From: Synechococcaceae bacterium WB4_1_0192
GTDB taxonomy: Bacteria; Cyanobacteriota; Cyanobacteriia; PCC-6307; Cyanobiaceae
Assembly (NCBI GenBank): GCA_009926195.1
Contig: RFPK01000143.1
Coordinates: forward strand, 1-5,346
Direction of reading: 5' to 3'
DNA length: 5,346 bases
The notes below the pieces were generated by a model, which did no database searches, was not told the origin of the DNA, and saw nothing but the letters and a program-made list of their open reading frames with translations. Below are positions 1 to 5,346 of the stretch, in pieces; position 1 is the first letter of the stretch; every line of letters starts with the position of its first letter. Made by a program: the position numbers and the translations under genes.

Positions 1-1743
1 TTTGAACCGGAGCGCTCCGGTGAGCAGGGGCAATGGTTTCAGGCCCAGGTGCTGCGCTTCCGCCGCAGCATCGCTGAGCTCTACCTGATCTCACTGCTGA
101 TCAATCTGCTGGCCCTGGCGCTGCCCTTCTACATCAGAGCGGTCTACAACCTCGAGATCCCGGGAGGCCAGGTGGGGGATCTGCTGTCCCTGCTGCCCTT
201 CGCCCTGTTGGCGGTGACATTGCAGATCGGTCTGAGTCAACGGCGTCAGCAACGCCTGGCCCTGATCGGCGGTCAGCTGGATCTGGTGCTGATCACCAGG
301 GTGTTGAACCGGGTCCTGCGCCTACGCCTACCCCAGCTCGAGCGTTATACCGCCCAGGCCCTTGCCGCTCGCCTGCACGGCCATCAGGCCCTCCGCTCCT
401 ATGTGACAGGCCCCTTCGCCCTGGCGGCCCTGGATCTGCCGTTCATCGGCATCTATCTGTCGGCGATCGCGGCGATCAGTCTGCCCCTGATGGGGCTGAC
501 CGTCCTGATGGTGCTGATCTGCTTCGGCGGAGTCTGGCTGTTGGCCTCCGTGGCTCAGTCGCTGCAGAGGCCCCTGCAGCGCAATCGTTCCGATCTCGAG
601 CCGATCCTGCTTGACCTGATCGAGAACCTCGACCAGGTCAAGGCAAGCGGCAGTGAACGGATCTGGCAGGAGCGCCTCGAAGCGGCCTCGGCCGATCAGG
701 CAAGCCAAGGCATTGGCAGCGGGCGGATTGAGCAGTGGATCGGCATCCTCACGGCCGAGTTCTCGCAGCTCACCGGCGCCCTGGTGCTGGCCGTCGGCGC
801 CGGTCTGGCCCTAGCCGGAGAAGGGTTGGAGCTGGGCACGCTGATCGCCGCGATGTTCTTTGTCTGGCGGGTGTTCAGGCCGATCCAGATGGCCTACCAG
901 GCCCTGCGTCGCTGGCCGCAGATGCGAGGGATCCTGGAGCAGCTGAACCGCTTCATGTCCAGCGCGGAAGTGGAGGAGGACAACGCCCTGACCCGGCACT
1001 GGATCCTGCCCAAGCCGACCGGCGCACTCAGCTTCAAGAACGTGAACCTGCGGCTGAATGCGATTCAGGAGCCAGCCCTCAGCCAGGTGAACCTCAGCAT
1101 CGGCGCCGATACCCTGGTAGCGATCAGCGGAGCCGAAGGTGCAGGCAGCTCCTCACTGCTGAAGCTGATCGATGCCCAGATCCCTGCCGGAGGCGGGGTG
1201 ATCAGCCTCGATGGCGCCGACCTGCGCCAGCTGCCACTGGCACAGCTGCGTCAGGCGGTGGTCTACGTCCCCGAAACTGCTGGTCTGTTCCCAGGCAGCC
1301 TGCGCGAAAACCTGCTGCTGGCTGATCCACTGCTGGCCGATGCCTCCCTGCAAGAGATGCTGCAAGCCTTGGGAGTTGGGGAGTTACTCGAGCGGGAAGG
1401 GCTTGATCGCACGGTCAGCCTGCGGGGTCCGGAGCCGCTGCTGCCCCATCAGGTGCAGGCAGTGGCCCTGGCCAGGGTTCTCCTGGCTGAGCCGAAAGTC
1501 CTGCTGCTCGATCAGCCGTTCACAAGGCTGCGGGCGCCAAACCGACGGGCTCTGCTGCAGATCCTGAAGCAGCGGCGGGGCCTAGGCACGACCCTGGTGG
1601 CAAGCGATGACCCTGAGCTGTTGACGATGGCTGATCAAATCGTGCTGCTGAGGGAGGGCACGGTCGCCTTCAGCGGTAGTCCAACCGACCTGCTGAAGGC
1701 CCAGCGCCAGGCCCAGGCCGCTGCGATGACCGGTTCAGCTTGA
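1..1743 (+). CDS. Type I secretion ABC membrane/ATPase subunit with degenerate ATPase motifs, 5' partial
   Basis: The frame is open from the first base to the TGA at 1741-1743 (580 codons), so the true start lies upstream; the GTG at 49 is only an internal candidate. By family it is an inner-membrane exporter half of the HlyB/LapB type, which would pass a substrate to the HlyD adaptor encoded next. Hydrophobic segments lie near bases 70-150, 175-230, 409-560 and 766-890; the INLLALALPFY stretch resembles the first segment of LapB-type exporters. The nucleotide-binding domain covers about 1021-1740, and its motifs are badly eroded. Walker A is GAEGAGSSS (1129-1155) with Ser for Lys at 1147. 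The Q-loop Gln is Glu (1273). The LSGGQ signature is LLPHQ (1438-1452). Walker B keeps Asp (1510), but the catalytic Glu is Gln (1513). The H-switch His is Asp (1606). The ALAR helix after the signature is intact and the frame is unbroken, so a conserved non-catalytic partner seems likelier than a pseudogene. The exported substrate is unknown. Confidence 0.88.
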   Translation, partial: FEPERSGEQGQWFQAQVLRFRRSIAELYLISLLINLLALALPFYIRAVYNLEIPGGQVGDLLSLLPFALLAVTLQIGLSQRRQQRLALIGGQLDLVLITRVLNRVLRLRLPQLERYTAQALAARLHGHQALRSYVTGPFALAALDLPFIGIYLSAIAAISLPLMGLTVLMVLICFGGVWLLASVAQSLQRPLQRNRSDLEPILLDLIENLDQVKASGSERIWQERLEAASADQASQGIGSGRIEQWIGILTAEFSQLTGALVLAVGAGLALAGEGLELGTLIAAMFFVWRVFRPIQMAYQALRRWPQMRGILEQLNRFMSSAEVEEDNALTRHWILPKPTGALSFKNVNLRLNAIQEPALSQVNLSIGADTLVAISGAEGAGSSSLLKLIDAQIPAGGGVISLDGADLRQLPLAQLRQAVVYVPETAGLFPGSLRENLLLADPLLADASLQEMLQALGVGELLEREGLDRTVSLRGPEPLLPHQVQAVALARVLLAEPKVLLLDQPFTRLRAPNRRALLQILKQRRGLGTTLVASDDPELLTMADQIVLLREGTVAFSGSPTDLLKAQRQAQAAAMTGSA

Positions 1744-1791
1744 ACCCCCTTCCGGAAACGAAACGCCCTACAACGCCAACACCTGCCCGCC

Positions 1792-3162
1792 ATGAAGCCC
1801 AACCATGCCGCCAGCCCCGCCCAAGGGACGCAGGCAGAGAAACAGGAGAACAACCTCTGGCATCTGGACGCCAGCAGTGAGGGCACAGCGAGCCAATCCG
1901 GACGGATGGCTGAAGCCCTGTCGCTGGAGGCAGGACAGGTACCACCAAACCTGTTGCGTTGGCTACAGGGCAGCACGGCCGTCCTGGCTGGTTCAATCCT
2001 GGTCTCCGCCCTGATCCCGATTCAGGACTATGTGGTGGCATCCGGTGAAATCGAGCCTGCGGGTGAAATCCAGAAAGTGCAACACCTGGAGGGTGGGATC
2101 ATCCGCCAGCAACTGGTTGCCGAGGGCGAGCGGGTCAAGCGGGGGCAGATCCTGCTGAAACTCGATGAAGGGGATATCGGCTCCCAGGAACAACAGACGG
2201 CAACCCGTATCACCAATCTGACGCTGGAGCAGCGGGAACTGCGGCGAGCCCTGGGGGAGGAGGCACTCAATGCCGGCAGAGCCACACCCACCCGTCCATC
2301 AGAGGAAGTGAGTCGAGCCTTCCGTGATGTGCAGGATCAGAAGGGCAAAGAGTACCGACGACAGATCGCTCTCGCCAGGCAACGCATCGCCACGATGGAG
2401 GCCAAGCGACGGGAGTATCTCGATGAGGTCAGTCTGCTGAAACAGCAGACCAAGGCCTACGAAAGCCTGGATAACACCGGCGCCATTCCCCACACCACAG
2501 TGCTGGAAGCTGAACGGCGTATCGCCAATACAGAAACGCAGCTGGCCGAACTGGACGGCAACATCCGCGAAGCCAGAATCGCGATTCAGGAGTTACGCGC
2601 CAAGCTGCGCATGGACACCTATGAACAGCTCGCCAAGGTCACCGGCGAGAAAGCGGAACTACAGAGCGTCCTGGGCAGGCAATTGGCTGAGCTCGGCCGC
2701 CTTGAAGTCCGCTCGCCGGTTGATGGCATTGTCAAGGCCTACACCGTCAAGACCTTAGGCGGGGTGGTCACGCCAGGCAGTGTCGTGGCCGAGGTAGTTC
2801 CGATTGGTCAGCAGCTGCAGGCCTTCACACGGGTGAAACCGAAGGACATCGGCAATGTCCGCGTCAACCAGAGGGTTCAGCTGAAGGTCCAGGCTTACGA
2901 CTACTCCCGATATGGATCGATCGCTGGAAAAGTGGAATCGATCTCAGCGAGTACATTTCAGGATGAAAAGACCGGCGAGCCCTACTACAAGGTACGCATC
3001 AACCTCGACCGCGACTACGCTGGCAACGCCAAGGGAAAGAATCTGTTGGTACCGGGCATGACACTGACGGCCGATATCCTGACGGATCACACAAATCTGC
3101 TGATGTATCTGCTTGGGCCGATCAGCCAAGGCTTTAACAACGCCTTCCATGATTCGGCATAG
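1792..3162 (+). CDS. HlyD-family membrane fusion protein (type I secretion periplasmic adaptor)
   Basis: The 456-residue protein is a full-length adaptor that links an inner-membrane ABC exporter to an outer-membrane TolC-type channel. Residues 1-57 are a hydrophilic cytoplasmic tail, longer than in minimal family members. About 58-78 form the single membrane anchor. Residues 94-133 hold the first lipoyl-like half, starting KVQHLEGGIIRQ, a hallmark of type I secretion adaptors. About 134-300 are charged, heptad-like coiled coil, and 304-340 hold the second lipoyl half (LEVRSPVDGIV). A beta-barrel region follows, ending in LVPGM at 419-423 and a C-terminal tail of the usual HlyD form (YLLGPI near the end). 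The ATG at 1792 is the first standard start after the upstream stop; no Shine-Dalgarno is visible, which is common in cyanobacteria. It lies 48 bases after the ABC gene and is probably co-transcribed. Oddly, it is in the same frame as that gene, with one TGA and 16 sense codons between them. Confidence 0.93.
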   Translation: MKPNHAASPAQGTQAEKQENNLWHLDASSEGTASQSGRMAEALSLEAGQVPPNLLRWLQGSTAVLAGSILVSALIPIQDYVVASGEIEPAGEIQKVQHLEGGIIRQQLVAEGERVKRGQILLKLDEGDIGSQEQQTATRITNLTLEQRELRRALGEEALNAGRATPTRPSEEVSRAFRDVQDQKGKEYRRQIALARQRIATMEAKRREYLDEVSLLKQQTKAYESLDNTGAIPHTTVLEAERRIANTETQLAELDGNIREARIAIQELRAKLRMDTYEQLAKVTGEKAELQSVLGRQLAELGRLEVRSPVDGIVKAYTVKTLGGVVTPGSVVAEVVPIGQQLQAFTRVKPKDIGNVRVNQRVQLKVQAYDYSRYGSIAGKVESISASTFQDEKTGEPYYKVRINLDRDYAGNAKGKNLLVPGMTLTADILTDHTNLLMYLLGPISQGFNNAFHDSA

Positions 3163-3166
3163 TTAA

Positions 3167-3928
3167 TCATCCGTCTAATCGAGCGCTTTCCTTTTCAGTC
3201 TCCACCAGTAGTTCAATGCGGTCGTTAATGAACCGGCTGAGCAATAAGCCGATCACGAGAGTCACATAGAGGGTACCAGCAATACTCAGCAAAACAGCCA
3301 GAAATTCAGCCATTGGGCTGGACGGCAGGACATCGCCGTAGCCGATACTGCCAAGCGTGACAAATGCAAAGTAGGTCAACCGCTCCACCATCTCTTCACC
3401 TGGAAGCATCCGCCCCACGGCAAAGCTGCCTGGACGGATCACGGCCAGAAAGGTGGCGAGCTGACCAGCCGTCAGGCCCAGCTGAACATAGCCTGCCGCA
3501 CCTAGGCAGAGACTGCGCCAGTTCACACCTTCAATCCGAGCGAGAACCTGAACGACTCGAATTGCAGTCAGCAGATAGAACAGGCAGATCAGAGCCAGCA
3601 CAGGACCGTGAAGGATCGGCGGAGCATGATGCCCGATAACAAAAGGAATCCAAACCACCAAAGCCGCGATGACAGCAATCATGCGGTATGGATAATAACC
3701 ACCAGCCAGGCGGAGTCGCTGCACAGGCCTCGGACAGATCAACACCGATTGCAAGACAAGAAAGTCGGCCGCAATCGGCAACAACAGACGCTGCCATAGA
3801 TTTCCCTCTAGATTGGTGAAGGGAGACACCAGAATCGGCAGCACCGTCGCCAGCAAGAACCAGGGAAAGTATTGCTGGCGCTCATGGATCAAGCGCCCTC
3901 GCCTACTTAGGTTGAACGATTCAGCCAT
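3167..3928 (-). CDS. Six-segment potassium-channel-like membrane protein, GYGD filter
   Basis: The 253-residue protein has predicted membrane segments near residues 21-37, 48-65, 82-99, 108-129, 140-162 and 205-233. A re-entrant pore loop lies at about 183-203, between the last two. The pore reads TLGSIGYGD (191-199), the potassium-channel filter with Ser in place of the usual Thr before the hydrophobic-GYGD core. No regularly spaced arginine S4 helix is visible, and no RCK/TrkA domain follows, only a short charged tail (NDRIELLVETEKE). It is probably an inner- or thylakoid-membrane cation channel, with potassium inferred from the filter. The open frame extends to an ATG at 4060, but that would overlap the upstream paralogue by 130 bases. 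The ATG at 3928 begins the part that aligns with the paralogue. A GTG at 3934, overlapping the upstream stop as GTGA, is an equally credible start and would add two residues. The gene converges on the HlyD gene with a four-base gap. Confidence 0.85.
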   Translation of the reverse strand: MAESFNLSRRGRLIHERQQYFPWFLLATVLPILVSPFTNLEGNLWQRLLLPIAADFLVLQSVLICPRPVQRLRLAGGYYPYRMIAVIAALVVWIPFVIGHHAPPILHGPVLALICLFYLLTAIRVVQVLARIEGVNWRSLCLGAAGYVQLGLTAGQLATFLAVIRPGSFAVGRMLPGEEMVERLTYFAFVTLGSIGYGDVLPSSPMAEFLAVLLSIAGTLYVTLVIGLLLSRFINDRIELLVETEKESARLDG

Positions 3929-3930
3929 GC

Positions 3931-4665
3931 TCACCAAAGCTCCTGCTCTACCTCTGCTATCGAACGGCGTGTGCGTGCCGCAATATAGCGACTTAACAGC
4001 AGACCAATCAGTAAGCTCACATAAAGAGTACTGCTGATGCTCACAAGCACCACAAAGCACTCCCCAATCGGACTTCCGGGAACCACATCACCAAAACCGA
4101 GCGTACCGATTGTCACAAAGGCAAAATACGAAAGCCGAGCCAGAAGCTCTTCACCACTGGCCATCGCTCCAAGACGGAAGCTATCTGCGTCAAGAAGCTG
4201 CATCAGAGTGGCCAGCTGGCCGCATGTCAGCCCGAAATGAATATAACCAGCTGCTCCAAGACAAAGGCTATCACCGGAAACACGCCGACTACTAGCCAGA
4301 ACATCGATGATCCGGACGGCCGTCATGGAGTAGAAAAGAGCGCGCATCGCAACAACAGCAATCCTAATAGCATCTGGCAGGTTATGCTGCAGGATAAATG
4401 GCAACCAGATCGTGAACACACTTGCGAGTCCACAGATCAGATAGCAGGCATTCAAAGACAAACCGAGATGACGACCTCGCCAGGGCGGCATGGCCCGGAT
4501 CGACTGCACGACCAGCAGATCTACGGTGAGCGGCAAGGCAGCTCTCTCGATCAGATTACCGCGCAAAGTAGCGAAGGGGAGCGCAAGCAAAGGCAGCATC
4601 ACCGCCAGAAGAAACAATGGAAACTGTTTCTCTCGATCCGTGATCGCTGCAGCGGCAACAGGCAT
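3931..4665 (-). CDS. Six-segment potassium-channel-like membrane protein, GFGD filter (paralogue of its neighbour)
   Basis: The 244-residue protein is the first gene of the channel pair. Predicted membrane segments lie near residues 15-31, 43-59, 71-92, 99-122, 132-157 and 201-228, with the pore loop at about 177-196 and the filter TIGTLGFGD at 185-193. It aligns with the downstream gene over nearly its full length. By hand, 17 of 23 residues match in the fifth segment (SLCLGAAGY...GQLAT) and 37 of 58 from GEE before the pore to the end of the last segment. This is a tandem duplication that has since diverged. The short C-terminal tail (ARTRRSIAEVEQELW) is charged and may be helical; no ligand-binding domain is attached. 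The ATG at 4665 is the only standard start, because an in-frame TGA lies eight codons upstream. The ribosome binding site is weak. A candidate promoter lies about 60-90 bases upstream. Confidence 0.87.
   Translation of the reverse strand: MPVAAAAITDREKQFPLFLLAVMLPLLALPFATLRGNLIERAALPLTVDLLVVQSIRAMPPWRGRHLGLSLNACYLICGLASVFTIWLPFILQHNLPDAIRIAVVAMRALFYSMTAVRIIDVLASSRRVSGDSLCLGAAGYIHFGLTCGQLATLMQLLDADSFRLGAMASGEELLARLSYFAFVTIGTLGFGDVVPGSPIGECFVVLVSISSTLYVSLLIGLLLSRYIAARTRRSIAEVEQELW
3940..3944 (-). promoter_or_regulatory. Shine-Dalgarno for the downstream channel gene
   Basis: AGGAG on the minus strand lies inside the last codons of the upstream channel gene. It is five bases before the GTG at 3934 and eleven bases before the ATG at 3928. 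It is the clearest ribosome binding site in the window and shows that the second channel gene is translated from its own start near 3928-3934 rather than from the far ATG at 4060. The spacing slightly favours the GTG, while codon preference favours the ATG. Confidence 0.6.
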
Positions 4666-4713
4666 GGGTCGATCTCGAGAAATGCCTCAGCAAGCGAACG
4701 CCAAGAGCGATCA

Positions 4714-4732
4714 GGCTGGTCTAAGACTAGCC
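4714..4732. repeat. Dyad (operator-like inverted repeat) overlapping the leftward -10
   Basis: Two nine-base arms, GGCTGGTCT and AGACTAGCC, flank a single central A; eight of nine positions pair and the ninth is a G/T. The dyad covers the candidate -10 of the leftward channel promoter, a position where a bound repressor would block transcription. It could instead be a chance palindrome, as no second copy was found in the window. Confidence 0.35.
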
Positions 4733-4753
4733 AACACAGTCGGTTCAGGCCAA
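4724..4753 (-). promoter_or_regulatory. Candidate promoter for the channel gene pair
   Basis: On the minus strand, TTGGCC (4753-4748) and TAGTCT (4729-4724) are separated by 18 bases. They match the sigma-70 consensus at four of six -35 positions and at the TAnnnT core of the -10. Transcription would start about 50 bases upstream of the ATG at 4665. The match is modest and not supported by anything beyond position and spacing. Confidence 0.3.
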
Positions 4754-4766
4754 ACCCGGCAAGGCT

Positions 4767-4795
4767 CTGACAACTCAGCAGAGTTGGGCCATGAT
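4767..4795 (+). promoter_or_regulatory. Candidate promoter for the small exported protein
   Basis: CTGACA (4767-4772) matches the -35 consensus at five of six positions. It is followed after exactly 17 bases by CATGAT (4790-4795), which matches the -10 consensus at four of six. The implied transcript starts around 4802 and leaves a leader of roughly 33 bases before the ATG at 4835. This is the best rightward candidate in the divergent region. Confidence 0.38.
4771..4786. repeat. Small dyad inside the rightward promoter spacer
   Basis: CAACTC-AGCA-GAGTTG is a perfect six-base inverted repeat with a four-base centre, lying between the candidate -35 and -10 of the rightward promoter. Such a position is typical of repressor or MerR-type operators. 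It is short enough to occur by chance, so this is only a candidate site. Confidence 0.3.
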
Positions 4796-4834
4796 GAGCG
4801 TGTTGGCCTGCAAGGCAAGCTGACTGACAAGACC

Positions 4835-5119
4835 ATGACCAATCTGATTCTGATGCCAGACCTATTCAAGCCTATTGCTGTCGCAGCCCTTGTGGCAGCT
4901 GCAATGCACCCCCTAGCTGTTCAAGCTGACCAGTCACGTTGCACGAAGGCGATCCAGTCCCTCGGCTACTTCATTACGGATATCGATTCAGACTGGGGGC
5001 GGCCTTACGACAAGTTTGAAGGCGTAAAGAAGGGCAGAGAATATGATATCTGGGTGAACAAAAGCACTTGCAAGGTAGAAAAGATCATCCTGGACCCCGA
5101 CCGGCATTGGTACGACTGA
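4835..5119 (+). CDS. Small exported PepSY-like protein
   Basis: The 94-residue protein begins with a probable Sec signal peptide: a hydrophobic core at about 13-28 (IAVAALVAAAMHPLAV) and a likely cleavage after VQA at residue 31. The mature part is about 63 residues. Its order of elements (helix with AIQSLGY, then two or three short strands: FITDIDSD, KGREYDIWVN, KVEKIILDPD) resembles a single PepSY domain, a periplasmic module often found in peptidase propeptides and small stand-alone proteins. This assignment rests on pattern only. Cys36 and Cys79 are the only cysteines and could form a disulfide in the periplasm. The start at 4835 gives a complete signal peptide; the ATG at 4853 would also work. 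The frame stays open far upstream across the antisense strand of the channel gene, but that part would bury the signal peptide. No Shine-Dalgarno is evident. The gene runs toward the rRNA operon end. Confidence 0.75.
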   Translation: MTNLILMPDLFKPIAVAALVAAAMHPLAVQADQSRCTKAIQSLGYFITDIDSDWGRPYDKFEGVKKGREYDIWVNKSTCKVEKIILDPDRHWYD

Positions 5120-5191
5120 CCCCGCCGAGCGATGCTGGAAGCCGCCGCCTAATGATCACAACCTGTTGCCAACGACTGAGAAGCCGCCAAC

Positions 5192-5217
5192 AAAAAAGCC
5201 ACCCTTAGGGTGGCTTT
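5192..5217 (-). terminator. Rho-independent terminator of the incoming rRNA operon, possibly bidirectional
   Basis: A perfect ten-base-pair stem (5195-5204 with 5208-5217, core GCCACCC/GGGTGGC) closes a three-base loop. On the minus strand it is followed by six U residues (5197-5192, partly in the stem) and then GUU. On the plus strand only UUU followed by CUC is present. The orientation therefore favours ending the leftward rRNA transcript 77 bases after the 5S gene. It may also stop the rightward small-protein transcript, whose stop codon is 75 bases before the stem. Confidence 0.87.
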
Positions 5218-5223
5218 CTCATC

Positions 5224-5275
5224 TGCTCCACTGATCAGGTCACTCCTTCACAAGAGGACGGCTGATCATGGAGCA
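5224..5275 (-). repeat. Long imperfect hairpin in the 3' trailer of the rRNA transcript
   Basis: TGCTCCA-C-TGATCAG (5224-5238) pairs with CTGATCATGGAGCA (5262-5275), giving 14 base pairs with one bulged base. The 23-base loop can pair further in part (CCTT with AAG-G). It lies between the 5S 3' end and the terminator, so it would be part of the primary rRNA transcript. A role in 3' processing or in protecting the trailer is an inference. No gene is visible in this trailer. Confidence 0.6.
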
Positions 5276-5293
5276 CTCAGGAGCAAGAGTTTT

Positions 5294-5346
5294 AACCTGG
5301 CATCGACCTATTTTCTCAGGGGGCGACCCCCCAACTATCGTCGGCG
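5294..5346 (-). rRNA. rrf: 5S ribosomal RNA, 3' part (5' part outside the window)
   Basis: Read on the minus strand, the last 53 bases contain GACGATAGTT, a G-run/C-run hairpin (GGGGG-TCG-CCCCC type), GAAAATAGG, TCGATGCCAGGTT and then the end. This order matches the 3' portion of cyanobacterial 5S rRNA from memory. The terminal GATGCCAGG would pair with the TCCTGGTGTC usual at the 5' end, which is not in the window. The exact mature 3' end is uncertain by a base or two. The gene points leftward, so 23S and 16S should lie to the right. Confidence 0.85.

Noticed and set aside
735..1325. A 196-codon open frame on the plus strand in another frame within the ABC gene
   Set aside because: Its translation is rich in Arg, Pro and Gly and lacks any domain pattern. 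The ABC frame over the same bases shows membrane segments and a recognisable nucleotide-binding domain.
3364..3797. Short open frames on both strands within the downstream channel gene
   Set aside because: They are low-complexity, Arg/Ser/Pro-rich translations without any motif and fully covered by the channel gene.
3929..4060. A longer start at 4060 for the downstream channel gene
   Set aside because: It would overlap the paralogue by 130 bases, the extra residues resemble nothing in the paralogue, and a good ribosome binding site sits next to the 3928/3934 starts.
4490..4834. A long upstream extension of the small exported protein's frame, antisense to the channel gene
   Set aside because: It would place some 115 polar residues before a clear signal peptide, and most of it is the shadow of the channel coding sequence.
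5137..5188. The repeated GAAGCCGCC at 5138-5146 and 5180-5188
   Set aside because: It is a nine-base GC-rich repeat with only two copies and no regular spacing. It is not a CRISPR or insertion-sequence end and is easily chance.
1..5346. CRISPR arrays, insertion sequences, tRNA genes, phage or defence genes
   Set aside because: No regularly spaced direct repeats, transposase motifs, tRNA cloverleaf signatures or nuclease/toxin domains were visible on either strand.

Overview
The window looks like a piece of a cyanobacterial chromosome, most likely a Synechococcus/Cyanobium-type picocyanobacterium. The best evidence is at the right edge: the last ~53 bases, read on the minus strand, match the 3' part of a cyanobacterial 5S rRNA as I remember it. 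The moderately high GC, the scarcity of Shine-Dalgarno sequences and the gene families present are compatible with this. The genus is an inference.

Left part (1-3162, plus strand): two genes of a type I secretion system. The first is an ABC membrane subunit whose 5' end lies outside the window. The second is a complete HlyD-type membrane fusion protein 48 bases downstream. The ABC subunit keeps its membrane domain and the full length of its nucleotide-binding domain. However, it has lost the key residue of almost every ATPase motif: the Walker A lysine, Q-loop glutamine, LSGGQ signature, catalytic glutamate, H-switch histidine and A-loop aromatic. It is probably a non-hydrolysing partner of a second, canonical ABC subunit encoded upstream of the window. 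This is the most unusual element here.

Middle part (3167-4665, minus strand): two adjacent, clearly paralogous six-segment membrane proteins, each ending in a potassium-channel pore domain with its own selectivity filter (SIGYGD and TLGFGD). They form a tight two-gene unit; the stop codon of the first overlaps or almost touches the start of the second. The downstream one converges on the HlyD gene with only four bases between the stop codons.

Right part (4666-5346): a 169-base divergent intergenic region with a candidate promoter for each direction, each overlapped by a small dyad. Next comes a 94-residue exported protein with a PepSY-like look (plus strand), then the 3' end of an rRNA operon coming in from the right on the minus strand. 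That end consists of a partial 5S gene, a trailer containing a long hairpin, and a rho-independent terminator with its U-tract on the minus strand.

The three blocks (secretion, channels, small exported protein beside the rRNA operon) show no obvious shared pathway. The channel pair and the secretion pair are each functional units in their own right.
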